Positions 6,156 through 6,177 of a stretch of 6,177 nucleotides of DNA are shown piece after piece (position 1 is the stretch's first letter; each line of letters starts with the position of its first letter). The notes under the pieces were generated by a model. That model searched no databases and was not told where the DNA came from. It saw only the letters and a program-made list of their open reading frames with translations. Source of the stretch: Comamonadaceae bacterium (GTDB lineage Bacteria; Pseudomonadota; Gammaproteobacteria; Burkholderiales; Burkholderiaceae_C); the NCBI GenBank assembly GCA_947460165.1, contig CANHKH010000214.1, forward strand, positions 1-6,177, given 5' to 3'. The translations under genes were made by a program, and so were the position numbers.

Positions 6156-6177
6156 GGTGTGTGGCGAAAAAACCGGC

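Noticed and set aside
6156..6177. Promoter of the minus-strand operon at the right edge
   Set aside because: Only 22 bases are available upstream of the lactonase start. They contain a T-run but no recognisable -10/-35 pair or ribosome-binding site.

Overview
The window is GC-rich (roughly two thirds G+C by eye). It is packed with closely spaced or overlapping genes and has only one real intergenic gap. Protein style (ApaG, ThiL, PgpA and a stand-alone CinA C-terminal protein in a row), high GC and codon use suggest a betaproteobacterium of the Burkholderiales, probably the family Comamonadaceae. That placement is inference; no rRNA or other marker gene is present.

Layout: two convergent gene groups. 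On the plus strand (1-2331) lie the 3' part of apaG, then thiL (thiamine-monophosphate kinase), pgpA (phosphatidylglycerophosphatase A) and pncC/cinA-C (NMN deamidase). The last three are chained by 4-base ATGA stop/start overlaps, so they are probably one translationally coupled housekeeping operon. They serve different pathways: thiamine diphosphate synthesis, phosphatidylglycerol synthesis and pyridine nucleotide recycling.

On the minus strand (6155 down to 2477) lie, in transcription order, a beta-propeller lactonase, garD (galactarate dehydratase) and an aldose 1-epimerase (galM family). They are joined by a 4-base and then a 1-base overlap. Together they look like the middle of an oxidative hexuronate/aldarate route: mutarotation of the sugar acid, hydrolysis of the aldarolactone made by a uronate dehydrogenase, then dehydration of galactarate to 5-dehydro-4-deoxy-D-glucarate. 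The uronate dehydrogenase, the later enzymes, a transporter and a regulator are not in the window and may lie beyond its right edge.

The two groups meet in a 145-base gap (2332-2476). It holds an inverted pair of REP-like units (GTGGGAG - imperfect stem - CGATT), i.e. a REPIN-like element, plus a perfect 8-bp hairpin that overlaps the galM stop codon. These are the only non-coding structures I can support. No RNA gene, CRISPR array, transposase gene or phage gene is visible. I do not see an undescribed system; the most interesting items are the REPIN-like element and the lactonase-garD-mutarotase module.
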